Shown: positions 21,172 to 32,300, counted from the first letter of the stretch. The stretch is 64,000 nt of DNA from Cephalotus follicularis (GCA_001972305.1 BDDD01003329.1:48591-112590); one strand, 5' to 3'. Program-made: numbers and translations. The notes: generated by a model not told the origin, from the letters alone.

Positions 21172-21288
21172 TAGTCGACTGCCACCCTTTGCAGTCGACT
21201 ACTCAACCTATCCAGTCGACTGCGAAGCCAAAACAGTCGACTACACAACCAAACCAGTCGGCTAATCTTGATGGCAGCCGACTGTTCT
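21172..21288. repeat. CAGTCGACTG array, G downstream
   Basis: Six to seven units, about 1260-1375 bp from the LTR start. Confidence 0.85.
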
Positions 21289-21376
21289 GGGTAGAAATTG
21301 CATAAATTGATCGAATTGCTACTGTTTGGTACTGTTATTGAATTGTATATGCTACCATTATATAGTAACTACTGTT

Positions 21377-21394
21377 CGATGTTATTTAACATCG
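21377..21394. repeat. 8-bp perfect inverted repeat in G LTR
   Basis: CGATGTTA and TAACATCG separated by TT, within a longer imperfect inverted repeat (ATAGTA...TACTAT). Confidence 0.6.
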
Positions 21395-21739
21395 CTACTA
21401 TTATATTTCAACGATTGAACGAGTTATGCATCAAATGCACAATTAAGGGTTTAACTATCATTTTCAAATGAAAAACTATCATTTACAAGAAACTACTGAT
21501 TTATCACCTACTGTTTTACTACTTACTGTTCTGTTTCCAACTGGAAACCACTACTGTTACTGATATCGTTTTCCTCCTATGAGATGTACGATTACTGAAT
21601 CGTTAATGTTTCTAAAGAAAACAATTTTCATATGGAATATTATACACATATGTAATATTACATTGAATTGCACTGATTGAATTGATTGTCTATGTTTACT
21701 ACCGTTAGTCGAGTGATAGTACCCATCACTGACTACGGA

Positions 21740-21778
21740 GGTGGTCCTATGTGCCAGGAGTTGGCTAGAGCATCCACC
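21740..21778 (+). promoter_or_regulatory. Conserved leader hairpin (G LTR)
   Basis: Basal stem GGTGG (21740-21744) with CCACC (21774-21778); apical GCCA (21753-21756), loop GGAGT, TGGC (21762-21765). Confidence 0.6.
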
Positions 21779-22105
21779 CAAACTGTTCTGCATCGCAGAT
21801 ATTGATTGTTAGCTACTCGCAAAAATGCCGGTAGTACTGTTTGCCTCCTATCATCAGTGGAGATGGGATGATAGCTAGGTGGTTCGACGTAGGCTAGGGG
21901 TTAGCGACGTCTTGAGCCCAATACTGGTCTTCGGACAAACTACTGTACTGATTGATTGTACCCTTGTGCGGTATTCTTGCATATGGATTGTTTATGGCCA
22001 CTTGGCATGATTGCTCATATATATTGGCTCATTTAAATGTTATTTTGATATAAACTGTCATACATGTTGCATTCATATATTCCTTATCTTACATTATCTT
22101 CCTAC

Positions 22106-22130
22106 TTAGCCAAGTGAGGACAACGGCTAA
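22106..22130 (+). promoter_or_regulatory. TTAGCC/GGCTAA hairpin (G LTR)
   Basis: TTAGCC (22106-22111) pairs with GGCTAA (22125-22130). The same motif occurs in C (9965-9989), A (30002-30026), E (50989-51013) and, with a shorter loop, K. Confidence 0.5.
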
Positions 22131-22474
22131 CCCCTACAATTTCAGATTCAGCGAAGACGTGCGGAGATTGCCGCTGAAGCTTGGAAAGCTTCTATTGTCC
22201 AATTAAGGTTGTTAATTATGATGTTGTACTGTAATTGAAATTGAACGGTTCATACCTCGTTGTGTTGTACTTTCCTTTTATGTAAGGATGATTGTTACTT
22301 TTACCCGTACGTAGTATGGGATGCGTGCGGACGGGTTGTATTATATTCTGGCTTATAGAATGCTTCCGCAATTTATTTATGATTGTGCTGGAATATTATT
22401 TATGCTTATTTCTGATATCACCACATATGCTTGTCCATTATACGTGAATGGAAATAACGGGGTGTGACAATCCT

Positions 22475-24744
22475 GTGGTCAGAGAATTTTCTGATGTGTT
22501 TCCGGAGGAGTTACCGGGTTTGCCACCGCAACGGGAAGTGGAGTTTACCATCGAACTCGTTCCCGGAGTGGCACCTTTATCTAAGGCACCTTACAGAATG
22601 GCACTGTTGGAACTGCAAGAGTTGAAGGAACAATTGCAAGAGCTGTTGGATCGGGGTTTCATTCGGCCGAGTGTTTCGCCGTGGGTTGCTCCTGTTCTTT
22701 TTGTGAAGAAGAAAGATGGGTCTATGAGGTTATGCATAGACTACAGAGAGTTGAACCGAATCACTGTTCGGAATAAATACCCGCTACCTAGGATTGATGA
22801 CTTGTTTGATCAACTCCAGGGTGCTCGGTATTTTTCAAAGATCGATTTGAGGTCGGGATATCATCAACTTCGGATAAAGGATGAAGATGTGCCTAAAACT
22901 GCTTTCCGTACTCGGTATGGGCATTATGAGTTTCTGGTGATGCTTTTCGGACTAACTAATGCACCGGCAGTTTTCATGGATTTGATGAATAGGGTTTTTC
23001 ATGAGTACTTGGATCAGTTTGTTATTGTGTTCATGGATAACATTCTTGTGTATTCTAAGTCGAAGGAAGAGCATGAAGAACAGCTTCGCATTGTGTTGGG
23101 GATTCTGAGGAAGAATCAGTTATACGCGAAGTTTTCGAAGTGTGAGTTCTGGTTGAACAGGTGGCGTTTTTGGGTGATGTGGTTACAGCTGAAGGTATCT
23201 GTGTGGATCCTGCTAAAGTTGAGGATATTACGAAATGGCGGAGACCTACCATAGTGACGGAGGTTAGGAGTTTCTTGGGTTTGGCCGGATATTATAGGCG
23301 GTTTGTGGAAGGCTTTTCCTCTATAGCCTTACCACTAACTCAGCTTATGAGGAAAGGAGCTAAGTTTGAATGGAATAAGGAGCGAGAAGCAAGCTTCGAG
23401 AAATTGAAGAATGGTCTTGTGTCAGCACCAATTCTTCGTTTACCATCTGGGTCGGGTGGATACTAGATATACAGTGATGCTTCTAAGAAAGGATTGGGAT
23501 GTGTTCTAATGCTGCACGGTCATGTGATAGCTTATGCTTCGAGACAGTTGAAGCCTTATGAAGTGAACTATCCTACACATGATCTCGAGTTGGCAGCGGT
23601 AGTGTTTGCCTTGAAGATTTGGAGGCACTACTTGTACGGAGAAACTTGCGACGTCTTTACCGATCATAAGAGTCTCAAGTACATCTTTACGCAGAAAGAT
23701 TTAAACATGCGTCAGAGAAGGTGGTTAGAACTTCTGAAGGACTATGATCTGAACATTCAGTACCATCCTGGTAAAGCAAATGTGGTAGCTGATGCTCTTA
23801 GTCGGAAGAGTTCTGGGAGTGTAGCGGCTTTGCTTACTCAGCCGCAGTTGATAGCTGATATGGAGCGGATGGATTTACAGCCGAAGGCTCTGTTGCTGCG
23901 ATGAATATTGAGCCTACTCTTATATCATGGATTAAGACAGCTCAGAGTGATGATTGTGAGCTTTGGGCCTTAGTCCAGAATGTTGAAAAGGGTAAGCAGT
24001 CAGAATTCCGTATGAATGAGCACGGTGTGATATGGCTGGGTAATCGGTTGTGTGTTCCGTCAGATTCTTCTATCAGAGATGTTGTTTTGTCTGAGGCACA
24101 CAGTTCTCCATTTTCTATATATCCGGGTTCTACAAAAATGTATAGGGATTTGAAGAAGAACTTCTGGTGGAATGGAATGAAAAGGGATGTAGCGGAGTAT
24201 GAGGGACCCGAGCTAGTACAGGTCACTACAGAGAAAGTGGCAATAGCAAGGGAGAGATTGAAAGCGGCTCAATCTCGACAGAAGAGTTATGCGGACAGAC
24301 ATCAGCGGGACTTGGAGTTCAAGGTGGGTGAACATGTGTTCTTGAAGGTTTCACCTTGGAAAGGAGTCCGACGTTTTGGGCTGAAGGGAAGGTTGAGTTC
24401 GCGGTTTATCGGACCTTTTGAAGTTCTAGAGAAGATAGGCGCGGTTGCTTATCGGTTAGCTTTGCCTCCGCAGTTAGCACATGTCCATAACGTGTTCCAC
24501 ATGTCTTTGCTGAGAGGTTATCAGTATCATCCTCTACATGTGGTTCACTATTCGTTGGACAGTATTCGGGAAGGATCTATCCTGTGACGAGGAGGCCGAA
24601 GCTATTTTGGATCGACAGGAACGGGTGACACGTAGCAAAACCGTTTCTTTTGTGAAAGTGTTGTGGAGGAATCATCCCGAATGTGGGGCTACTTGGGAGC
24701 TTGAGGAGCATATTCGAGAGTGATATCCGCACTTGTTTGTTTGA
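22475..24744 (+). pseudogene. Element B pol (RT to chromodomain)
   Basis: Resumes exactly after the solo LTR. RT is nearly complete (22475-23150), but the catalytic motif reads FMDN instead of I/VDD, replacing the second Asp with Asn. A one-base loss near 23155 shifts the frame. RNase H follows (23480-23750; D, E and D residues intact) after a TAG at 23464-23466. A small deletion near 23877 shifts again. In integrase, the second His of the HHCC finger is Tyr, and the entire catalytic core is deleted between about 24200 and 24201, joining AEY directly to GPELVQ. The GPF/Y-like module (FIGPFEVLEKIG) and the chromodomain-like end (FVKVLWRNHPECGATWELEE) remain, with a further frameshift near 24575. 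This copy cannot be autonomous. Confidence 0.9.
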
Positions 24745-24760
24745 GGTATGTTATGTTTGC

Positions 24761-24797
24761 GATTTTGGGACGAAATCTTCTTTTTAGGAGGGGTGGA
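24761..24797 (+). promoter_or_regulatory. Pre-PPT hairpin and polypurine tract of B
   Basis: GATTTTG (24761-24767), loop GGA, CGAAATC (24771-24777), then AGGAGGGGTGGA ending at 24797 next to the LTR start. Confidence 0.7.
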
Positions 24798-25959
24798 TGT
24801 AATACCCTGTCTGTTCGTAAATGTGTTTTACGGGCTTTTTATGTTTGTGTTGGAGCTTTTTAATTGTGTTTAATTTTAAAGTCCAGTTGCCCTGTGTTTT
24901 GGGCTTATATGATTTAGGCTGACCGATACCAGTCCAATTTTGGGTACGTAATGCTATGTTGGATTTGGATTTAATTTATCAAAATTTTTATTTCATTAAA
25001 ACAATTTACCTTTTATTTTAAAATCCTTTTCAATTCATTATTTTATTTATTTATTTATTTTCCTTTTATTTTCTTTCCTTTTTCGTTTTTTTTCCTTCCT
25101 ATTTTCTTCTTTTCTTTCCTTTTCTTCTTATTTCCTTCTTCCTTCTCCCTTCACCTGAAGTCACTCTCTCCCTCATTATTTCTACACAGCAACAATCTCT
25201 TTTTCCATTCTAATTCCCCACCAATCCTCCTTTCTTCCCTTCGTGGCAGATTGTGTCTCTTTTCTTCCTTTTGTGTGAGACATTGCCATTATAATATGAA
25301 TGTCTCTCTTCTCTGCAAAGTGTCACTGCCGATTCTGCCTTGTGAGTGTGTGTCCAGCTGCTGTGTAATTCATTCTTCAAAATTCGAAGAGGTAATCTCA
25401 GTCCTTTGGTGTTTCTTTGGATTGAATTCTTTGGTTTATTAAGCATGTATGTACTCCTTGCTTTGTTTTTCTTGTCCTCCTTCTGTACAGTTGTTTGATC
25501 AGTGAATTCGTGGTATTCTTGCTGTGTTTTCTGTGTCTTTAACATCATTGCAGGTTAGTAAATTTGTCTCTTCTAATGATAGTTTTGTTTTAATGTCATA
25601 ATTTGAGTTTTTATGCTCTTGGTGTCTTTGGGTCTTGATTCCTGCCTAAATATGTTGTCATTGTGTTAATAGAATTGTCAACATGTTATATGCACATAGA
25701 TATGTCATAAACTGGGTTTATAACATCTGTAATTGATTAGGGACAGAATCTGGACACACATGTATGCATGCCTTCTTGTTTCCTCTTGGAGGCTAAGCAA
25801 CTGTCCAATTGTTTATATGTCGTTTCTGTGTTTTTATGTCACCTAAAAGTCATATATTATCATATGTTTATGTCCATATGTCTTCAGTTTAATGTAGAAA
25901 TCATTTGAACCATTTTCAGTATTGAATTGTCGAATTTCCAACTGTTCTGTCGCCCAGAA

Positions 25960-26164
25960 CAGTTGGCTGTCTCTGTGGACAGTCGGCTGGAATGGATGAG
26001 CCGACTGCCATATGAATGCAGTCGACTGCCTTAGGTTGAGTAGTCAACTGGAGGTATGAACCAGTCGACTGCCTGCACTTTAGATTGAGTAGTCGACTGG
26101 ACCTTATGAATAGTCGACTGTCTTGCTTGCCCAGTGGACTGGTGCCCTGTATTAGTCGACTGTT
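25960..26164. repeat. CAGTCGACTG palindrome array (B 3' LTR)
   Basis: Counterpart of 6790-7003, with a different set of decayed units (AGTTGGCTG, AGTCAACTGG). Confidence 0.85.
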
Positions 26165-26667
26165 TTGCCCAGAAATGTACTGTTTTCAACTGTTTTGATT
26201 AGTTTGTTCTCCGAATCGATCCGAGTCTTTACCAAACACTGTTATGAGTCTGTTTAACGTTTCTAGTGTGTTTTAGACTCTGATACGTATGATTTTGAAT
26301 GTCTTTTTAGATTGATTGTGATTCAAGTGAAGTTTGGTTTAAGTCATCTATTCGTAAGTACTTTGTGAGCGCATAAGGTACGGATTTTCTGTTCCTTGGC
26401 TATCTGATATTCGAACTGAAACAGTTTTGATAATCTTCTTCGTTTATGAAATCAATAATGTTTTATGGTTTTGATACGTTTCGAATTTAAAGTTGGTTTG
26501 ACATTTTTAAATGATTCTGACTTTATACATATGATATGAAATGATACGATATGTTATGAAATGTTGTTATGATACCGTTGTGAGCGGTTTTCGAATATGT
26601 TATGTGATTTTTAAATTGATTTTGATAAATCAATTATTTTTGAAATAAATACTGAGTATTGTACCCA

Positions 26668-26747
26668 CCTATGGGGTGTACCATAGGCACGTCATAGGCC
26701 TGGCACGGGGACGTGACACTTCTGTAGCAGTGTGATTAGACTACGGC
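26668..26747 (+). promoter_or_regulatory. Three-hairpin leader cassette (B 3' LTR)
   Basis: CCTATGG (26668-26674) with CCATAGG (26681-26687); CACG-GGGA-CGTG (26704-26715); CTGTAG with CTACGG, where a C-to-T change still allows a G-U pair. Confidence 0.65.
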
Positions 26748-27702
26748 GTCTCTGAGTGTATGAATAAATCCCATGTGGTGGATTTATGGATCCGCTATGT
26801 ATGATAGAGGCGTATGAATCGATTCTAGTTTATGTGATCTGAGGTTAATGATCAATTATGTGATCCGAGGTGTGATCGGATATGTGTATGTGAGAATTGA
26901 CTTGTGTAGTGCCGTACACTTCAATTCTAGTGGGCATGTGGAGTTAGCGCCTCCCTTGCCGAATTTATGATATGTGATATGTATGTGGCTCAGTATGATT
27001 TGCGATTTAAGATTTGTGAATCGAAATTAATGTTTTGAAATGTTCCGTAATTGTTTCGACAGATATGCAATTGTTATTTGATTATGATTAAACTGTTTTA
27101 ACTGTTTAAAATTTCTGTTACGAAATCTATTGAAATATTACTGTTTCTAAATTAGCGTTTACTGTTTCTATTTCCCTTATCCGTACTGAGGTTTGCTCAG
27201 CCGCGTTTTGTTTTCCATGCGGCAGGTTTACAGGAGCAGCGGGGGAAAGTGTGATTGAGTGATGACCACCCTAGGTCTTTGGATCCTTATGAGAGTGATC
27301 CTTATATTATGTTTAGTGGTCAGAAACATTGATAATTATGTTTTATGTTTTAAATTGGAACTGGATTATATTTTGAGTTCCCGTAACTGTTTAATACGAT
27401 AAATTGTTAAGTTTTTAAGTTTTCCATTAAGATATGACTGCCACGTTTTTGGCTGTTATTGGCTAATAAAGTAATGTTATGATTCGTTAAGTAATGTTTA
27501 TGTTTAGATAAGTTAATGTTATGCTATGATATGACCCTGTGACGACTTCCGCCGTCCGGGGGTGTTACAGTTGTATTTTCCCATTTGAAAATTGTCACAA
27601 TTTAATGAGAAAGGGGGAATTACCCTTTTGATAATGTTGTTTTTAGTGTAAGCAATGTTAAAAGGTTGCTTTGAATTTAAAAGTTGAGAAATTGGGCTTA
27701 AG

Positions 27703-27850
27703 CGTCGAAGCCATAAGCCAAAGCGTCAACGCCTCACCAAGATAAAATGCACGTAATACAAAACGCACAAACGTCGATGAAATGGATAATCTTCGATGCC
27801 AATAGAACAAAGCACGAAAAGCGCTGACGCTTATAGTTAAGCGTCGTCGC
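27703..27850. repeat. AAGCGTCGACGCTT array, A upstream
   Basis: Six to seven partly decayed units (AAGCGTCGAAGC, AAGCGTCAACGCC, AAGCGTCGTCGCTT), about 280-425 bp upstream of the TATA-like motif. Confidence 0.75.
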
Positions 27851-28125
27851 TTTGAGTCGTGTATGAGACATGTATTAACACAGACAAAAACATGGTGATG
27901 GAGGCAGGAAAAGAGCATCTTTCAGGCACCTTCGTATGGCTGTAGCGACGTGTTATTCATGCACGAGATTCCCTGGCCTACCATGACTGATTTGGGAAAG
28001 AGAACAGGCCAGGTGGAAGCTTGAAACGGCTGGTGGAGGAAGGGAAAGACACCTAGTGAGCCATGCAACCAGGTGTGAAGGAAATGAAACATGTTCATGC
28101 ATGCAGAGAGATACAAAAACACTAT

Positions 28126-28135
28126 CTGCATAAAA
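28126..28135 (+). promoter_or_regulatory. Putative TATA box CTGCATAAAA (A)
   Basis: Identical to the motif in C and E and followed by a CT-rich segment (CTCCCTCCTCTTCATCC). Confidence 0.55.
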
Positions 28136-28640
28136 CTCCCTCCTCTTCATCCCTGCTACGATTCCTGAAGAAAAGAAAACAAAACAAAACAAAAGAGAAA
28201 ATAGAGAGGAAACATAAGAGAAAAAGGAGTTAAAGAGAGAGGCTAAAAACCTCCATTGTTGAGCCAAGAGAGAGCTTAGGACTTGGACAGAAGCTGCTAC
28301 CTCGAACTGGGAGCAACCAAACTGAACCTGGGAGCTCAAAGTTTCTGGATTGAGGTCTAAAAGTTGTGGACTTTCGTCTTCTAACTTGAAGCCAAAGGTA
28401 GGGGAACTATACCCGCAAATTTGAGTTCAATGTTAATGTTTGTTCAACGATGATATGCATGAATTGCATGACTGTTTTGGATTGATTTTGGTTACTGGAT
28501 TGATGCTTTGATACTCTGGATATATAACATGTTATTGCATGTCGATTTTTGGATGTATATCAGACTAGTTTGCATGATCATTGAGTTTTAATCCTGCTAA
28601 CTATGTTGGATGAAAGAGACAACAATTCTGGCCACATAAC

Positions 28641-28962
28641 TGTCGACACTCACGCTATAAGCGTCGACGCTTTGGACTGTAAAACGTGATATTATTACTG
28701 AACGCATGTTAAACGTCGACACCGTGGTTCTTAGTATGGTTATAGGCGTGATAAAAGTCGACACTTGGGGTCCTACCTCAAGGCATTGATACTAAAGGAA
28801 AAGCGCCGACGCTCAAGGTTCCTTACCCCGAAGTGTCGATTCCAAAGATGACAAATGACACGAAGAATGCTACTGGAAAGCACTGACGATATGGAGTTGA
28901 GAGTGGACGCTGATAGGACATAAGCGACGATGCCTAAATGATAAACGTTGATGCCTTAACGC
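28641..28962. repeat. AAGCGTCGACGCTT array, A downstream
   Basis: About ten units, one a perfect 14-bp palindrome at 28659-28672, most others decayed (AAGTGTCGATTCC, AAACGTTGATGCC). It lies about 510-830 bp after the TATA-like motif. Confidence 0.8.
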
Positions 28963-29406
28963 GCTATTTCGTATATTTTCGCTTAAATGACATACGTTGA
29001 CCCTGATTCAAGTTAGATGCATTAGAGCATATGTTTGCATTGCATTTGAACTGTTAGATTGACTGTGGATTGACTGTAACTGATTTCTAAAATTGTTTCA
29101 TTATTTTAGAAATACTTGTATGATTTTGAATGAATCATTAATTTGTACGAAAATATATATTTGACAAATGCATATTTTTGAATGACTGGGAAAATGATTT
29201 CCAATACTGTAAACTATCTAAAGTATTTTTTGTGCAATGAAAATGCATGATTTCAAGTGTTATAAATTTTAAACGACTTGAAATGAACTGTTGTATTCTA
29301 ATCAAGTAATTACTTTTATAAATTTCTTGAACTGTACTGTGATTGCACTGTGACTGTACTGTGATTGTGATTGCGTCGTACAAACTGCGTGGCAGAGATT
29401 GCGAAG

Positions 29407-29645
29407 TGTTGACGATTAAGTCCCAATCCTTGTTTTGATGATAACATATTTGCATCTAACTAAGTTACTTGATGTGCAAGGAATTACAAGTTGAATATCA
29501 AAGTCTAAATGCCATCTGCAGAAAAAGAAGTCGACGAAGTTTTTTCTTTCCTTATCTCTTTAAATTTAAAGTTTTTAAATTTCCGCATATTCCTCAATAT
29601 TCAATTCACCCCCCCTCTTGTATATTGCAAGAGTGTTTTATTTCA
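29407..29645 (+). mobile_element. 239-bp solo LTR, Copia/Sirevirus-like, TSD cgaag
   Basis: Starts TGTTGACGATTAAG and ends GTTTTATTTCA. The flanks CGAAG (29402-29406) and CGAAG (29646-29650) are a perfect 5-bp target duplication. It contains TTGTTTTGATGATAAC near the start and CAATTCACCCCCCCTCTTG-like text near the end, both usual in Sirevirus LTRs. Removing it restores alignment of A's LTR with element E. It is short for a Sirevirus LTR and may carry an internal deletion. Confidence 0.8.
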
Positions 29646-29751
29646 CGAAGGATGGCTAGTGGCAGGATTGACCTAGGAGCCAGGAGTTGGCTGGGTAACT
29701 CACTGTACTGTTGGCTTGCTTCATGTTGTCCGGAGCCAGGACTGAGGTAAG

Positions 29752-29795
29752 AGTGCGACGTGGGGCCAGGAGTTGGCGGCGTTCATTCATACTGA
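29752..29795 (+). promoter_or_regulatory. Conserved leader hairpin (A LTR)
   Basis: Apical GCCA (29765-29768), loop GGAGT, TGGC (29774-29777); the basal stem is decayed in this copy. Confidence 0.45.
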
Positions 29796-30458
29796 CTGAC
29801 TATTGACTGGTCCCTTTGTGGACTTACTGTGACTGGTCCTTTGCGGACTTGACTGTGACTGTGTGACGTAGCCCTGGCCGGGTCGCAATTGTACTGTTGT
29901 TATATATTTACATATGTATATACTACTATATATACCGTACCGCATCACTGTGCATTCTTTTCATGCCATGCATTATTATCGATCCCGAATTGCACTTATA
30001 CTTAGCCGTGTGAGGACAAAGACTAACCCTCTAGAATTTCAGATTGATGCAGTTGATAGGATATGGACCTGCATGGATGAGGAACAAATTGTAATGAGAA
30101 ACAAATTGTAATAATGTCGTTATTTGTAATTGTACACTTTGATATTGTTGAGCTGGATCTGTATTAAGTGGTTGTTGTACACCGTACTTTTGGTCTACAT
30201 GTTTTATGTTGTTGATGGATAAGGTTATGATCACGCTCTGTTTTGCGGGCAGTTAAAATGATGTGTTGTATTTGATTAAGTATCGCGGTAACATGTTGTA
30301 TGTGATACATGTTACGGTTGTTATTTCAGCTTATATATTATGCTTCCGCAAGATACCAACTGTTATGAAAAATTTCAAATTTTACCGTTTTGTATAAGCT
30401 GAATATTTATGTTGATTGTCGTTACCTATATACTTTTTACATAAAGCGGGGTGCGACA

Positions 30459-31270
30459 CATAGTTTTAATCCCTAGCCAGGGCATTTTAAGTTCTATGTG
30501 GGAAATAGGTTGCATGAGATGGATGTTTTCTTTTTGCAAACAATCCAAACACGTCAAGCATAATAAGCCGTTTTCAAATGGATTGGAAGATAAAATCTAT
30601 TTAATAACGTCTTTGGTATAATAAATAAAATGAGACCTCAAATTCCTCCGAAATGATATAATAAGTCCATAAGCGGTAGGGCATACGGCTGTCCCGTTGT
30701 TGGCCTTCCACAACCTTCATTGAACGGTGTGGAAATATTGGGGATTGCACTGTGACAGCAAAGGTCCTCCGTATGACCATTACTATTCAGCTTCAGTGTG
30801 AGGTGCACTGGAAGAAAATGGCATTGTTTTGGAATTTGGACACGGACACGTGAGAGTGCTAAAACATGTCAATTTCTTTGAGGATTGTGGGTCTAACTTA
30901 TACCGGCGTCATACTTTTGGCACAGCCACTGCTGTGGATTGTATGGGCCGGGAGGCTGAACTTGTATCGGATATTGCATTTCAAGGGCGAGTCCCAAATG
31001 CAAATTGATGCTAAATGCCTACCTATTCGGTATTATGGTTTGCACGGTGACAGTCAGGACCATAATATACGGGATAGATTCCGATCCAAACTAGGAGGCG
31101 GGTGCTTCCCGAATTCTACATTGGAGGTGTGGGATATGATTAGAATATTGGGAGGAGCCATAACTTTTAAAGACCAAGGGTTATGGTAATAACATAAAAT
31201 TGAATGATCTATTAAATTACTCTCTTGTTTCTTCATATAGGTTGTTAGATAACATATTCTACATACTCAA
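30459..31270 (+). other. Unidentified, probable Copia I upstream region
   Basis: No gene is recognised. It lies between A's 3' LTR and the Copia I gag start, so it is probably the remnant of I's 5' LTR or leader, but no clear LTR end or primer site was found. A long frame at 30866-31189 shows no recognisable domain and I do not call it. Confidence 0.35.
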
Positions 31271-31950
31271 ATGGCAGACAACACTTTTATATGGCACGTT
31301 TTATATTTTCTCAAGCTATAAAATCCGCATTATATTGAATGGTTAAGCTTTTTGCACATAGTACTCACGAACATGAGAATTTCTCGTGTTATGACTGAGA
31401 TACACCCCATTAAGGGATCAATGCATCTGACCATCGTGAGGCCTTGGTGGCTAAGTGGTGGGATGACGATCATAGAGCCCGTAGCATGGCGATTGTTTTC
31501 TTGGTACCTTACTGGCAATCACTATGCATGTCTTCACAGACCTTACGTGTCATGTTAATACAGCTTGAGGAGTTGTTTGGTACACAATTGGGGACTGATA
31601 AGCTAGTTTCTGACCAGTCTGGGTCAAAACAAACTGTGATACCTATTCCTTCTTCTGGAACAACCTCTAAGAGAGGTGGATCGAGAGGATCCAATTCCAA
31701 GGGCAATGAGCCCATAAGGAAGTAAGAAAAGGAACCACTACACATGATTGGGGATGCCATTCATAATAGGATTAAACAGCTTTAGAAGGAGAAAGCCTAT
31801 TTCCATTGTGGGAAGTCAGGATATTGGAAGAGAAACTACAAACAATTTCTTGCTTCCATTGCAGATGGTGCCTCGGGGTAAGGTACCGTCATATTTTTAT
31901 ATTCCATCTAGCTTACAATATAAGTTCAACTTGGGTATAGGACTCATGTT
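31271..31950 (+). pseudogene. Copia I gag (degenerate)
   Basis: ATG at 31271 opens MADNTF, like many plant Copia gags. Broken frames then show a gag patch (KWWDDDHRARSMA, LEELFGTQ) at about 31450-31590, a Gly/Ser-rich stretch, and a zinc-knuckle remnant (YFHCGKSGYWKRNY) near 31800-31845 in which the first and last Cys are replaced by Tyr. Several stops and shifts break it. Gag would have formed the cytoplasmic particle. Confidence 0.65.
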
Positions 31951-32300
31951 GTGAGACTAACATTTTTAACTCTTTGCAGATGCTAAGAGGAGCTAGGCAA
32001 CTGAGAGCTGAGGATGCAATGGACCTATGACATGAAGATCGGGGGATCTACTTTAATGTTGTAGGAAATTTTTATTTGTATATTTAAAGCAATGTGGATT
32101 TTGTATATAGACTTAACCATTGTAAATATTGTTAAGAACTTTTGTTCAAGACTCTTATTAGCAAATTCCAATGTATATTTTGTAAAGATGAGAGCTTTTT
32201 GTTTATTACATGTGGATATTGATTATTATTTTCTGGTTGTGCATCGGTGGACACTGGTTAACTAGATAATGGGTTTTAAGTCATAAATACTAATCAAACA
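31951..32300 (+). other. Degenerate Copia I interior
   Basis: Expected position of the Copia protease; no clear D-S/T-G motif is seen. AT-rich and heavily decayed. Confidence 0.35.

Larger units (their letters stand above)
19914..22469 (+). mobile_element. Family-G solo LTR with target duplication
   Basis: A 2556-bp LTR starts TGTAATAACCGCAAC and ends GGGGTGTGACA. It is flanked by ATCCT at 19909-19913 and 22470-22474, and B's pol is continuous across it once one ATCCT is removed. No internal region is present, so it is the product of recombination between two LTRs of one insertion. It contains two CAGTCGACTG arrays and the conserved leader hairpins; no coding sequence. Confidence 0.95.
5631..27569 (+). 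mobile_element. Gypsy element B, complete but nested-disrupted
   Basis: Paired LTRs (5631-8407 and 24798-27569) are nearly the same length (2777 and 2772 bp). They are flanked by the same five bases, GTTGT, at 5626-5630 and 27570-27574, which proves one insertion event into A's 3' LTR. Internally it keeps a PBS, a gag start, part of RT-RNase H, fragments of integrase and a PPT. About 9.3-19.9 kb is foreign (elements C and H) and 19914-22469 is a solo LTR. By eye the two LTRs differ at roughly 8 of the first 230 bases, mostly transitions. Its closest relative here is element F. Confidence 0.9.
24798..27569 (+). mobile_element. Element B 3' LTR
   Basis: Starts TGTAATACCCTG and ends GGGGGTGTTACA. 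It is a near-identical partner of 5631-8407 with the same TC-rich block, array and hairpin cassette. It is followed by GTTGT (27570-27574), the right copy of the target duplication. Confidence 0.95.
27575..30458 (+). mobile_element. Element A 3' LTR, remainder
   Basis: Continues from 5630 once element B and one GTTGT are removed, and aligns with element E's LTR along its length. It ends GCGGGGTGCGACA at 30458 (TGTGACA with one change). It contains the AAGCGTCGACGCTT arrays, CTGCATAAAA at 28126, the conserved leader hairpin near 29765, and a 239-bp solo LTR at 29407-29645. No coding sequence. Confidence 0.85.

Noticed and set aside
30866..31189. 107-codon frame as a host gene
   Set aside because: No recognisable domain; it sits between a Gypsy LTR and a Copia gag remnant, so it is probably decayed element sequence.
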